A stretch of DNA of 64,000 nt. Origin: Halosolutus amylolyticus (lineage in GTDB: Archaea; Halobacteriota; Halobacteria; Halobacteriales; Natrialbaceae). The notes below the pieces were generated by a model. That model saw nothing but the letters and a program-made list of their open reading frames with translations, searched no databases and was not told the DNA's origin. The position numbers and the translations under genes are program-made. Where the stretch lies: positions 248,001-312,000 of the forward strand of contig NZ_JALIQP010000001.1 in assembly GCF_023566055.1 (NCBI RefSeq), written 5' to 3'. Of the stretch, positions 32,565 through 41,113 are shown piece after piece (position 1 is the stretch's first letter; each line of letters starts with the position of its first letter).

Positions 32565-34651
32565 CAGCGTCCGAACGAGCGAGCGAGCTGTTTGGACCAG
32601 TAGACGTCGCCGTTGTAGATCACTGACGATTCCGATTCTTTGAGCAAGGTCGCGAGTTCCGGTTCCGTGAGCCGGAAGTTCGACTCGGTCCCACAGAGAT
32701 AGGCGTACTCGTTGTCCTCGGTGTGTGGGAAGTAGTACGAACCGGTGACGCGCGTCGAGTAACAGTCGAACGTGACGAGATACTCCTCGTCGGCCGTCTC
32801 GATCGGGTCGATCCGGACGGTGGTCGGCGTCCGGAGTTCACCCTGCGTGAGCGAGTGGGTCCCGTCACCGACGACCGCGTAATCTTTCCCCATCATGATG
32901 CGCCTGCGCGCGAGCCGCATCGCGCGTTCGATACTGAACCCGTGGACGAGGAGTTTGGCGAACGTCGACCCGACCTTGATGGCGTGATCGTTGAGCACTT
33001 TCCTGAACGTCACCGCGCCCGCGACACTGCCCTTCTCGATCAGGTTCATCCCCTCGTAGAACGAACCACAGGCGTTCAGGAAGAACGTCTGGACGTTACA
33101 CGTCGAGAGACTCGACGCCGAGAGGTAGCCGTCGGGACAGCGCAGCCCTCCGGTTTCGCAGTGGCCGATGTAGTGGACGAAGTCGTGCTCGTCCTCGAAG
33201 ACACGGGCGAGTTCGGCCGTCTCGAGCGACTCCGCGACGGTCACGTCCATCGTCAACTCCTCGGAGCGCCGCCGATAGATCTCGGCGACGTGATCGTGCT
33301 CGCCGGCCATCTCCGGATCGTTCAGCACGACGCAGATCGAGGTCGAGTCGCTCGATCGCTCCAGGTAGTCGAGCCGGTTCCGGTAGGCCTCGGGTGCGGA
33401 CTTGAAGACGTCGATCGGAACGCCGTCCGCGAGCCAGCCGTGGACGCGGCCGTGGCGGAGTTCGGGTTTGACGATGTCGACCGAGGCGACCTGGCCCGCG
33501 CTGGCACGGTCCCCGGTGGTCGATTCGGCACCCCGATAGAAGTCCTCGAGCGATCGTTCGACCAGTTCCTTGCCCTCCAGTTCGGACGTCCGCGGGAGGT
33601 AGATCAGGCTCATCCGATCGAGCAGGAACGGGAGCGTCTCGACGCTGTCGGCGGTCGGCCTGACGTACGTCGAGCAGTGCCACTCCGGCATCCGGTGGTC
33701 GATCGCCGCGAAGGGTACCTCGAGGTACGTCGCGAGTCGTTCCTGCGGAGACGCCTCGTATAGCGCCGTCGCGTCGAGGTCGAGGGCCTCGAGCAGGCCC
33801 AGTTCCGACAGGGAGGTCCCGTACGGGCCCGCGTTCCGGATCAGGCAGTCGAGGAAGAACGTCTTCCGGAGCAGCCGTTCGACGTCGCGCTCGAGATCCG
33901 GCATCGGGGCCAGTTCCGTCTCGACCGCGACGTCGGGGAGGCGGAGTCGCGCCCTTTCGCAGTCGTCGGCGACCCGCACCGCGGCCTGGAGGTAGTACGC
34001 AACCGGCGCGGTGACGAACATCGACTCGTATTCGGGCGGGACGACGAGTTCGATCCCGGTGTCGGGCGTGTCCGAGCGGATGCAGTCGCTGATCTCGAGG
34101 TCCGTCCCCCGTTCGATCAGCGGCGGATGGCCGCGGAGCGTCGGATAGGTGCGGTCCGGGCCGTCGGTCTTGTGCGAGGAGGCGAGGTGCGTGATGGCGG
34201 CGGCCACGCCCGCGGGGGAGTCCGGGACCGTCATCGTCCCGGCCGGGAACTCGTGGCGACTGCGAAAGCCGAGGATCGTTCGGCTTCGATCGGGAAACGA
34301 GACGACGGTCGACTCGAAGTCGTCGGTCTTCTCGATCGTCGCCGCACCGGAAAAGCGGAGGTACGTCTTGATCTCGGTGTCGACGTCGACCACGTACTGG
34401 CCGGGTGGGAGCGAGAGCGGTTCGCCGCCCGGATCGAGTTCGTACCGTTCCGACGATCCGAGGGCGAAGGCGTAGACGACGGCGTGTGGAAAGCGGAGTT
34501 CGTCCGTCGTGACGACCACCGTTTCGTCGACGGGACGAGGCATATCCGGGCTCTGCCCGGCGGCGACGTGGTCGGCACCGCGAACCGACAGTTCTGCGTT
34601 GTCTGCGTCCGTCACGCGGAGGACATCGTCGCCGACCTCCCACTCTATCAT
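32564..34651 (-). CDS. CHAT-domain (caspase-fold) protein
   Basis: 695 residues from ATG 34651 (MIEWEVGDDVLRVTDADNA). The C-terminal third carries the CHAT hallmark: DFVHYIGHCETGGL with candidate catalytic H497, then TFFLNACGSFYEGMN with candidate nucleophile C528, and GSVAGAVTFRKVLNDHA as the usual strand after it. Residues 1-430 have no TPRs or other known repeats; they contain predicted beta-rich and helical parts. No signal peptide or membrane segment. CHAT proteases cut protein partners in conflict or death systems, but no partner gene is adjacent. Much longer upstream frames lie opposite glyA and were rejected. Confidence 0.85.
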   Translation of the reverse strand: MIEWEVGDDVLRVTDADNAELSVRGADHVAAGQSPDMPRPVDETVVVTTDELRFPHAVVYAFALGSSERYELDPGGEPLSLPPGQYVVDVDTEIKTYLRFSGAATIEKTDDFESTVVSFPDRSRTILGFRSRHEFPAGTMTVPDSPAGVAAAITHLASSHKTDGPDRTYPTLRGHPPLIERGTDLEISDCIRSDTPDTGIELVVPPEYESMFVTAPVAYYLQAAVRVADDCERARLRLPDVAVETELAPMPDLERDVERLLRKTFFLDCLIRNAGPYGTSLSELGLLEALDLDATALYEASPQERLATYLEVPFAAIDHRMPEWHCSTYVRPTADSVETLPFLLDRMSLIYLPRTSELEGKELVERSLEDFYRGAESTTGDRASAGQVASVDIVKPELRHGRVHGWLADGVPIDVFKSAPEAYRNRLDYLERSSDSTSICVVLNDPEMAGEHDHVAEIYRRRSEELTMDVTVAESLETAELARVFEDEHDFVHYIGHCETGGLRCPDGYLSASSLSTCNVQTFFLNACGSFYEGMNLIEKGSVAGAVTFRKVLNDHAIKVGSTFAKLLVHGFSIERAMRLARRRIMMGKDYAVVGDGTHSLTQGELRTPTTVRIDPIETADEEYLVTFDCYSTRVTGSYYFPHTEDNEYAYLCGTESNFRLTEPELATLLKESESSVIYNGDVYWSKQLARSFGR

Positions 34652-34786
34652 TCGGTACGCTGAATGTAACTCCGACCAGTTAGATGTATCGGGTAGTGGT
34701 AAAAAACAGCTTTCAACCCACTGAACGTGGCACCAGCGGCGTCTCCTCGGACGGGCGAGTTGTGGCTCGACTTGCCGAAGACAAGT

Positions 34787-34798
34787 ACACTTATACAG
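34787..34798 (+). promoter_or_regulatory. TATA-like element of glyA
   Basis: TACACTTATACA lies 22-33 bases before the ATG at 34820, fitting a leaderless or nearly leaderless transcript, and it supports that start over one 93 bases upstream. Confidence 0.6.
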
Positions 34799-34819
34799 TC
34801 GCCAGCCGCCACATCGGAC

Positions 34820-36067
34820 ATGGAACACGAGCACGTCCGGGACGTCGATCCCGCCGTCGCAGACGCTCTCGAGGGAGAGGTAGATCGCCAGCGAAACTCC
34901 TTGCAGATGATCGCCAGCGAGAACCACGCCAGCCGCGCCGTCATCGACGCCCAGGGAAGCGCGCTGACGAACAAGTACGCCGAGGGGTATCCCGGTTCGC
35001 GCTACTACGGCGGCTGCGAGTACGCCGACGAGGTCGAACAACTCGCGATCGATCGCGCGAAAGAACTGTTCGGTGCCGAGCACGTCAACGTCCAGCCCCA
35101 CTCGGGCACCCAGGCCAACCAGGCCGTCTACTTCGCGATGCTCGAACCGGGCGACAAGATCCTCTCGCTGGACCTGACCCACGGCGGCCACCTCAGTCAC
35201 GGCCACCCCGCGAACTTCGTGGGGCAGCTCTACGACGTCGAGCAGTACGAGGTCGACCCCGAGACGGGCTACCTCGACTACGAGGGACTGGCCGAGCACG
35301 CCGAGGAGTTCGAACCCGACGTCATCGTCTCGGGCTACTCCGCGTACCCGCGCGAAATCGAGTGGGAGCGCATCCAGGACGCCGCCGACAGCGTCGGTGC
35401 GCTCCACCTCGCGGACATCGCCCACATCACGGGCCTGGTCGCCGCCGGCGTTCACCCCTCGCCCGTGGGCATCGCCGACTTCGTCACCGGTTCGACCCAC
35501 AAGACGATTCGGGCCGGTCGCGGCGGCATCGTGATGACCAGCGAGGAGTACGCCGACGATATCGACTCGGCGGTCTTCCCCGGCGGGCAGGGCGGTCCGC
35601 TCATGCACAACGTCGCCGGCAAGGCCGTCGGCTTCAAGGAGGCCCTCGAACCCGAATTCGAGGACTACGCCGAACAGACCGTCGCGAACGCGACGGCGCT
35701 GGGCGAACGGCTCTCGGAAAACGGCTTCTCGCTCGTCTCTGAGGGAACGGACAACCACCTCGTGCTCGTCGACCTGCGCGAGAGCCACCCCGACACCTCT
35801 GGCGGCGACGCCGAGGAAGCGCTCGAGGACGCCGGCATCGTTCTCAACGGGAACACGGTCCCCGGCGAGACCCGATCGGCCTTCGACCCCAGCGGCATCC
35901 GGGCCGGCACGCCCGCGCTCACGACCCGCGGCTTCGACGAGGACGACTGCCGGGAGGTCGCCGACCTCATCACGCGCGTCGTCGACGCCCCCGAGGACGA
36001 GTCCGTCGTCGAGGCAGTCCGCGAGGACGTCCAGGCGCTGTGTGACGAGAACCCGCTGTACGAGTAG
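34820..36067 (+). CDS. glyA: Serine/glycine hydroxymethyltransferase
   Basis: 415 residues from ATG 34820 (MEHEHVRDVDPAVADALEG). PLP-enzyme signatures are clear: LQMIASENHASRAV, NKYAEGYPGSRYYGG, VNVQPHSGTQANQAVYFAM, LHLADIAHITGLVAAGVHPS and VTGSTHKTIRAGRGGIVM, where the lysine of THKT binds PLP. It interconverts serine and glycine, charging tetrahydrofolate with a C1 unit, and folD follows within 1.1 kb. The C-terminal part FDEDDCREVADLITRVV is standard. Confidence 0.97.
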   Translation: MEHEHVRDVDPAVADALEGEVDRQRNSLQMIASENHASRAVIDAQGSALTNKYAEGYPGSRYYGGCEYADEVEQLAIDRAKELFGAEHVNVQPHSGTQANQAVYFAMLEPGDKILSLDLTHGGHLSHGHPANFVGQLYDVEQYEVDPETGYLDYEGLAEHAEEFEPDVIVSGYSAYPREIEWERIQDAADSVGALHLADIAHITGLVAAGVHPSPVGIADFVTGSTHKTIRAGRGGIVMTSEEYADDIDSAVFPGGQGGPLMHNVAGKAVGFKEALEPEFEDYAEQTVANATALGERLSENGFSLVSEGTDNHLVLVDLRESHPDTSGGDAEEALEDAGIVLNGNTVPGETRSAFDPSGIRAGTPALTTRGFDEDDCREVADLITRVVDAPEDESVVEAVREDVQALCDENPLYE

Positions 36068-36186
36068 CCCAGCGGACGTGTTTCCCTCCCCCTGTCAATC
36101 GCTGGCCGGGCTTCTCCGCCGTCGCAACCGCAACCCGACGTTCAGGATCGCGTACCTTTTTGTGCCGATTCGTGGTATCGTTTGAC

Positions 36187-36999
36187 ATGGCTGGTGAGAC
36201 AGCGACGGCGATGTACCGGCACAGGACCGACGCGGTTTCGACGACCGTCGGCGAGGGGCCGCCGATCGTCTTCGCACACGGCACGCTGATGGATCGGACG
36301 ATGTTCGATCCGCAACTCGACGCGCTCTCCGACGGCTATCGCGCGACGGCGTACGATCTTCGGGCCCGGACCGATCGGTACGCGCCGGGGTACGACCTCT
36401 GGGATCTCGCGGACGACTGCGCCGCAGTACTGGACGGACTCGGACACGATAGCGCCGTCCTCGCCGGGATGTCGATGGGCGGGTTCATGGGCCTGCGGTT
36501 CGCGCTCGCCTACCCCGATCGGGTCGACGGCCTCGTACTCATCGACTCGATGGCGGCGCCGCACGAACCGCAGGAACGGGAGACCTACGGCGCGCTGGTC
36601 GACCCGCTCGAGGGCTCCCGGACGGGCGTCTCCGAGGCGCTGGCCGAGGGCGTGACCCAGTACCTCTTCGGCGAGACGACGCGTGAAGAAACCCCCGAAC
36701 TCGTCGCGGAGTGGGTTCGACGCTGGCAGACGTATCCGGGCGATGCGGTCTACCACGAACTCCACTCCTGGCTCTCGCGGCCCGATCTCAGCGATCGACT
36801 CGCCGAGATCGACGTCCCGGTTCTGATCGTCCACGGCGAGGAGGACCCGTCGATCGATCCCTCGCGCGCCGAACCGATGCTGGAGGAACTGCCGGACGCC
36901 CGGATGGAACTGATCCCCGGGGCGGGACACACTTCGAACCTCGAACGGCCGGAACCCGTCAACGAGGCGATCCGATCGTTCCTCGACGAACACCACTGA
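36187..36999 (+). CDS. Alpha/beta-hydrolase
   Basis: 270 residues from ATG 36187 (MAGETATAMYRHRTDAVST). The oxyanion strand IVFAHGTLMDRTMFD, the nucleophile elbow GMSMGG with S96, the acid region LIVHGEEDPSID and the histidine loop GAGHTSNLERP form a complete catalytic triad. It is likely an esterase, lactonase or haloperoxidase-like enzyme of the cytoplasm; the substrate cannot be told. It stands between glyA and folD on the same strand but with gaps of about 100 bases, so co-transcription is uncertain. Confidence 0.9.
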   Translation: MAGETATAMYRHRTDAVSTTVGEGPPIVFAHGTLMDRTMFDPQLDALSDGYRATAYDLRARTDRYAPGYDLWDLADDCAAVLDGLGHDSAVLAGMSMGGFMGLRFALAYPDRVDGLVLIDSMAAPHEPQERETYGALVDPLEGSRTGVSEALAEGVTQYLFGETTREETPELVAEWVRRWQTYPGDAVYHELHSWLSRPDLSDRLAEIDVPVLIVHGEEDPSIDPSRAEPMLEELPDARMELIPGAGHTSNLERPEPVNEAIRSFLDEHH

Positions 37000-37101
37000 C
37001 CCCCCGACTATAACCCACGATCGTGCATATTATCCGGCGTTCGTCGTCGGAAGTGAGCACGAATCCGAGAGTTAATTAGTCTCGCGGCCGCCGTCTCGAG
37101 T

Positions 37102-37995
37102 ATGACCGAGATCATCGACGGCAACGCCGTCGCGAGCGAGATCCGTGACGACCTGACAGGCGCGATCGAGACCCTCGCGGACGCTGGCGCACGGCCGGGC
37201 CTGGCGACGGTGCTGATGGGCGACGATCCCGCCAGCCAGACCTACGTGAACATGAAACAGCGCGACTGCGAGGAGGTCGGGATCGAGAGCCACCACGTCG
37301 ACGTCGACGGCGACGCGCCGCCCGAGGACCTGTACGACGCGATCGCGGCCCTCAACGACGATCCCGCGGTCCACGGCTACATCGTCCAGGCCCCCGTCCC
37401 TGACCACGTCGACTACCGCGACGTGATCCGGCGCGTGGACCCGATCAAGGACGTCGACGGCTTCCATCCCGAGAACGTCGGCCGCCTCGTCACCGGCGAC
37501 GCCCGCTTTCGCCCCTGTACGCCCCACGGCGTCCAGAAACTGTTCGAGGCCTACGACGTCGATACCGAGGGGAAAGACGTGACGATCGTCGGCCGATCGG
37601 ACATCGTCGGCAAGCCGCTCGCGAACCTGCTGATCCAGAAGGCCGAGGACGGGAACGCGACCGTGACGGTCTGTCACTCCCGGACGGTGGACCTCGCGGC
37701 GAAGACGCGCGCGGCGGACGTCGTCGTCGCCGCCGCTGGCGTCCCGGAACTGATCGACGGGTCGATGATCTCGGAGGGAACTGTCGTGATCGACGTCGGC
37801 GTCAACCGCGTCGAGGCCGACACCGAGAAGGGGTACGAACTCGTCGGCGACGTCGAGTTCGAGAGCGCGAAGGGGAAGGCGAGTGCGATCACCCCCGTCC
37901 CCGGCGGCGTCGGCCCGATGACTCGTGCGATGTTGCTCTACAACACGGTCAAGGCCGCGAGCCTGCAGGAGGACGTCGCCGTCGACCTGCCCTGA
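37102..37995 (+). CDS. folD: Bifunctional methylene-tetrahydrofolate dehydrogenase/cyclohydrolase
   Basis: 297 residues. Signatures: GLATVLMGDDPASQTYVNMK with the catalytic tyrosine and lysine, HGYIVQAPVPDHVD, PIKDVDGFHPENVGRL, FRPCTPHGVQKL, VTIVGRSDIVGKPLANLL of the Rossmann domain, and ITPVPGGVGPMTRAML at the end. It oxidises methylene-THF and hydrolyses methenyl-THF. With glyA nearby it forms a short C1-folate pathway. The gene ends about 75 bases before a palindromic element. Confidence 0.97.
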   Translation: MTEIIDGNAVASEIRDDLTGAIETLADAGARPGLATVLMGDDPASQTYVNMKQRDCEEVGIESHHVDVDGDAPPEDLYDAIAALNDDPAVHGYIVQAPVPDHVDYRDVIRRVDPIKDVDGFHPENVGRLVTGDARFRPCTPHGVQKLFEAYDVDTEGKDVTIVGRSDIVGKPLANLLIQKAEDGNATVTVCHSRTVDLAAKTRAADVVVAAAGVPELIDGSMISEGTVVIDVGVNRVEADTEKGYELVGDVEFESAKGKASAITPVPGGVGPMTRAMLLYNTVKAASLQEDVAVDLP

Positions 37996-38070
37996 GTACT
38001 CGCCCCATCCGCATCTCGTTGCTCCACTCTCGGTTCGATCGCCGTTCCCGTTCGCTTCTGCCGTCGGTTC

Positions 38071-38152
38071 ATACGGTTTACTGTACGTCAGTTTCGGCGC
38101 AACCGCGATCCGGGCGGCGGTTGCGCCGGTACATCGTTACAGCAATCCGTAT
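38071..38152. repeat. Dispersed ~82 bp palindromic element, copy D
   Basis: Outer arms ATACGGTTTACTGTA and TACAGCAATCCGTAT; inner stem CGGCGCAACCGC with its exact complement. It lies between convergent genes, and its last T is the first base of the TCA that encodes the stop of the zinc-ribbon gene on the minus strand. It could act as a shared terminator. Confidence 0.86.
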
Positions 38153-38877
38153 CACTCGAGAGTCCCGAATTCGAGGCCGTCCAGCCGATCCTGGGCCTGC
38201 GCGAACGCGAGTTCGTCCCCGCGGAGGCCGTTCGCAAGGTCCCGCGTCGCCTCGATCAGTCGCTCGGCCAGCCGGGGATCGACGTCGCCGTCGAGCATCC
38301 GGATGCGCTTTGCGTGCTCGCCGAGCGTCTCGAGAGCCCCTCGTTCGGCGGTCGTGAGCGATCGGTCCTCGGCCCACGTTCGCACGTCACCGCGATACTC
38401 CTGTACCGCGGTCGCGTACGCGAGCCCGCGCGGTGCACGAATCGTGGCCGGGACCTCCTGGTGTGGTGGCCGCTCGCCGTCGTCAGCGTCGCGCAACAGC
38501 GAGAGGAAGTACAGTTCCTCGCGTTCCTCGAGACGGATGTCCCGTTCCAGCACGTCGGCGACGTGAAGCAGTTCGGACGCGGCGAGGTAGGTGTCGTCGA
38601 GGTCGCGAAGGTCCCCGGCGTTGACGAAGCCGCGACGGCGGACGTAGTCGCGACACGCCTCGCGGGCGCGCTCCGCGAGGTCGTCGGTGGGGACGTCGTC
38701 GATGGCGTTCCGGACCGACGTGAGGTCGAACTCGACCTGCAGGTCGGTGTGTTCGGTCCGCTCGTCGATGCCGACGCTCCGGAGGCTGCCACAGGCCGGA
38801 CAGCCGACGCTCCCGGTCTCGTAGTAGGACCATCGCGTGCCACACTCCTTGCACTCGCGCTCCCCCCGAATCTTCAT
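38152..38877 (-). CDS. Zinc-ribbon protein of unknown function
   Basis: 241 residues. The N-terminal zinc ribbon has C9 and C12 (CKEC) and C26 and C29 (CPAC) around WSYYETGSVG. The remaining 200 residues are helical and charged (LAERAREACRDYVRRRGFVN, YLAASELLHVADVLERDIR), resembling a haloarchaeal DUF of TFIIB-ribbon-like proteins. No further motif is visible. The stop codon overlaps the edge of palindromic copy D, so the element would be the 3' end of its transcript. Confidence 0.8.
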   Translation of the reverse strand: MKIRGERECKECGTRWSYYETGSVGCPACGSLRSVGIDERTEHTDLQVEFDLTSVRNAIDDVPTDDLAERAREACRDYVRRRGFVNAGDLRDLDDTYLAASELLHVADVLERDIRLEEREELYFLSLLRDADDGERPPHQEVPATIRAPRGLAYATAVQEYRGDVRTWAEDRSLTTAERGALETLGEHAKRIRMLDGDVDPRLAERLIEATRDLANGLRGDELAFAQAQDRLDGLEFGTLE

Positions 38878-39087
38878 GCGCGGGGCTACGTGCGGGACGG
38901 CAAAAGTCCCACCGGAGTTGCGCGACCGACTCCCGCTATCGGGGTCGATCGTGGCTCGTACCTTCGAGTTCGAGGGACGGATCGCGACCGATGACGGTCA
39001 CGGTCGTTCGAACGAATCGCAATAGGTGATTAACGGGTAGCAGTTGCAGGCCACAGTCCAACCAGCGAGACCGTACACACATCGAAT

Positions 39088-39711
39088 ATGTCCCATCGAA
39101 GACTCGATCGACGGACGTTCGTCACTGCAGCAGGTACCGCGAGCGCGCTCGTACTCGCCGGTTGTGCGGACGATACGGAAGGAAACGGCGGTCCCGGAGA
39201 AGATGAAAACGGCGAGGAACCGGGCGCAGACAACGAGACGGGAGACGAGAACGAAACGGAGGACGGGGAGGACGAGACGTACACGTTGACGGTGACGGTC
39301 GAGGACAGCGAGGAAGAACCCGTCGAAGGAGCGACCGTCCGACTCGAGGAGAGCGGCATGATGGCGGATGACGAGGAGACGGACGGCAACGAGACCGAGA
39401 ACGGGAACGAATCCGACGACGGCGGCATGGACGACAACGAGTCGGACGACGGCGGCATGGACGACAACGAGACGGACGACGGAGAAGACGACGAGATGGC
39501 CGCCGGCGAGATGGAGGACGAAACCGACGAAAACGGCGAAGTCGAGTTCGAGGAACTCGAAGACGGCGAGTACACCGTTACCGCCGAAAACGAGGGCGAG
39601 GAGGCCGAGGACGACGTCGAGATCGACGGCGACGACGAGGAGGTCACGTTGACGCTCGGCGAAGCGGCCGACGGCGAGAACGGCAACGAGACGAACGACA
39701 GCGATAGCTGA
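39088..39711 (+). CDS. Tat-exported acidic lipoprotein
   Basis: 207 residues. The signal is twin-arginine (RRTFVTAAGTASALVLAGC, R8-R9) with lipobox cysteine C26, so the product is exported folded and anchored by a lipid. The mature part has a small beta domain (YTLTVTVEDSEEEPVEGATV, EVEFEELEDGEYTVTAENE) of the carboxypeptidase-regulatory or PEGA type, interrupted by a low-complexity insert with the repeat ESDDGGMDDNESDDGGMDD. Extremely acidic. Role unknown; no operon partner. Confidence 0.85.
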   Translation: MSHRRLDRRTFVTAAGTASALVLAGCADDTEGNGGPGEDENGEEPGADNETGDENETEDGEDETYTLTVTVEDSEEEPVEGATVRLEESGMMADDEETDGNETENGNESDDGGMDDNESDDGGMDDNETDDGEDDEMAAGEMEDETDENGEVEFEELEDGEYTVTAENEGEEAEDDVEIDGDDEEVTLTLGEAADGENGNETNDSDS

Positions 39712-40023
39712 GCACGGCAGCGCCGATCGAGACCGGGGCGGCACCGTCACGATCGGAATCCGTTGGACGCCGGGTCGGTTCCGGTTTCGATACGGGGTCG
39801 TCTCGATACGGAGAGCCGTGCCCGTTCGGCACCAGGACCACCCGCTGACGGCGTAGGTAGAGCGCGATGTTCACGGTCGGCGAACCGTTGTCGCTGGGAA
39901 AACCTCGACTTACGAGTGAAACGGACGCCGACGGTCGCCGCGGCCTCACCGCAGGCCCACCAATGAGCGACTACCGGGTCGTTCCGGCAACCGTTTTTTG
40001 CCCCGCGAGCGATACGATCGAGT
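39712..40023. other. Intergenic stretch without a recognisable gene
   Basis: Nothing recognised except the region just before 40024, which probably holds the promoter of the 48-residue gene. Confidence 0.45.
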
Positions 40024-40170
40024 ATGCGCGACGAAGACGAAATCCGCGAGCAGTACGAGTTCCTCAAGGAACACCTCGAGAGCGACGAGATGCGCCACGA
40101 CGGCGTCGAACAGATGTTTACCTACTACAAGCGGGCGATCGGCTGGGTGCTCGAAGAGGAACACATCTGA
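40024..40170 (+). CDS. Small conserved-looking protein (48 aa)
   Basis: A short frame beginning ATGCGCGACGAAGACGAAAT gives MRDEDEIREQYEFLKEHLE followed by a helical C-terminal half ending in IGWVLEEEHI. Composition and third-position GC fit the haloarchaeal coding style, and the helix pattern is amphipathic. Similar small proteins with the phrase EQYEFLKEHL occur in haloarchaea, from memory. Function unknown; it may be a short coiled-coil partner of a larger protein. Confidence 0.7.
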   Translation: MRDEDEIREQYEFLKEHLESDEMRHDGVEQMFTYYKRAIGWVLEEEHI

Positions 40171-40215
40171 CGGCCGACGACCCCGTCGCCCGGGCCGATC
40201 GAGCCACGTGTCGAT

Positions 40216-40227
40216 ACATTTAAGTAC
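40216..40227 (+). promoter_or_regulatory. TATA-like element before a structured RNA candidate
   Basis: ACATTTAAGTAC in a locally A/T-rich patch lies about 20-30 bases upstream of two strong hairpins. It resembles a haloarchaeal basal promoter, but no gene starts at the right distance, so a non-coding transcript is possible. Confidence 0.4.
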
Positions 40228-40247
40228 TGCCAGCAAAATCTATCACG

Positions 40248-40333
40248 TGACGCTTCGCTTGGAGGGCCGAAGCGTCAGCGGGGACCAATTCAGGGCGGCA
40301 AGCGATCGCGTGACACTTTTCCGTCACGCGATC
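40248..40333 (+). ncRNA. Candidate small RNA with two stable hairpins
   Basis: TGACGCTTCG pairs with CGAAGCGTCA (40248-40277) and GATCGCGTGAC pairs with GTCACGCGATC (40304-40333, 8-base loop). A TATA-like element lies about 25 bases upstream and a pyrimidine-rich tail with CTTTCCTGTTT follows. No reading frame is present. The alternatives are a terminator pair of the 48-residue gene or a palindromic insertion. No known RNA family was recognised. Confidence 0.4.
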
Positions 40334-40627
40334 TGCTTTCCTGTTTACTGCGCTGTTGACGTCCGAGCGATTGCACCGTCTTCGTGAGGTTCACGACCCG
40401 ACGAGGCCACCGCATACGCGCGCTAATAGATAAACATACCGATATGAAATCAACGTACTGTAAACATGACCACGGTGTTATGTGTATATGCAAGGGTGAT
40501 CCGTCACGGCTGTTATCATTTGCACTCGGCCGAAACGGCCCTTGTCGATAGTAATAACACAGTTTCGATCGAAACAACCCGATAGCCTTATTAAAATTCG
40601 ACAGTAAGTACGATTGGTACTTTCCCA

Positions 40628-40903
40628 ATGTACGACCTGACAGGATTCCAGCGGGACTTGCTCTACGTCATCGCTGGCGAGGAGGAACCCCACGGACTGG
40701 CGATCAAGGAGGAACTCGAACAGTACTACGAGAAGGAGATCCACCACGGGCGACTCTACCCCAACCTCGACACGCTCGTCGACAAGGGACTCGTCGAGAA
40801 GGGCCGACGCGATCGTCGAACGAACTTCTACACGCTCACCCGCCGCGGACGACGCGAACTCGAGGCGCGTCGCGAGTGGGAGTCACAGTACGTAGACCTG
40901 TAA
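40628..40903 (+). CDS. PadR-family transcriptional regulator
   Basis: 91 residues. The winged helix covers almost the whole protein: LTGFQRDLLYVIAGEEEPHG, EELEQYYEKEIHHGRLYPNL, DTLVDKGLVEKGRRD, then the wing NFYTLTRRGRRELE. These are the hallmarks of short PadR-like regulators. TTATTAAAATT at about 40594-40604 is the likely TATA box, 25-30 bases upstream, and gives a leaderless transcript. Targets unknown; a membrane protein gene lies 200 bases downstream. Confidence 0.92.
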   Translation: MYDLTGFQRDLLYVIAGEEEPHGLAIKEELEQYYEKEIHHGRLYPNLDTLVDKGLVEKGRRDRRTNFYTLTRRGRRELEARREWESQYVDL

Positions 40904-41113
40904 GGCGTGATCGCGTCACGAACGCGGATCGTCCTCGTGGATCGGGCCGTCGAGGCGTCGTGAGCGGTGCGGACGGGGTGTGCTCCGAGACGTAACTGCT
41001 GTAACTGCTGGTTCTGTGCACGCGGTGTGGCGGGGATGGGCCGAATCGACTGCCGGTCTGCAGTGGAATCTGCAAGCCAGTCCGCTATCGGTCCACCAGT
41101 CCTTCAACGTGAC

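Noticed and set aside
34652-35788. A minus-strand frame that extends the CHAT protein by about 380 residues opposite glyA
   Set aside because: The extension is the antisense shadow of glyA, whose sequence is strongly conserved on the plus strand. The ATG at 34651 gives a normal protein start.
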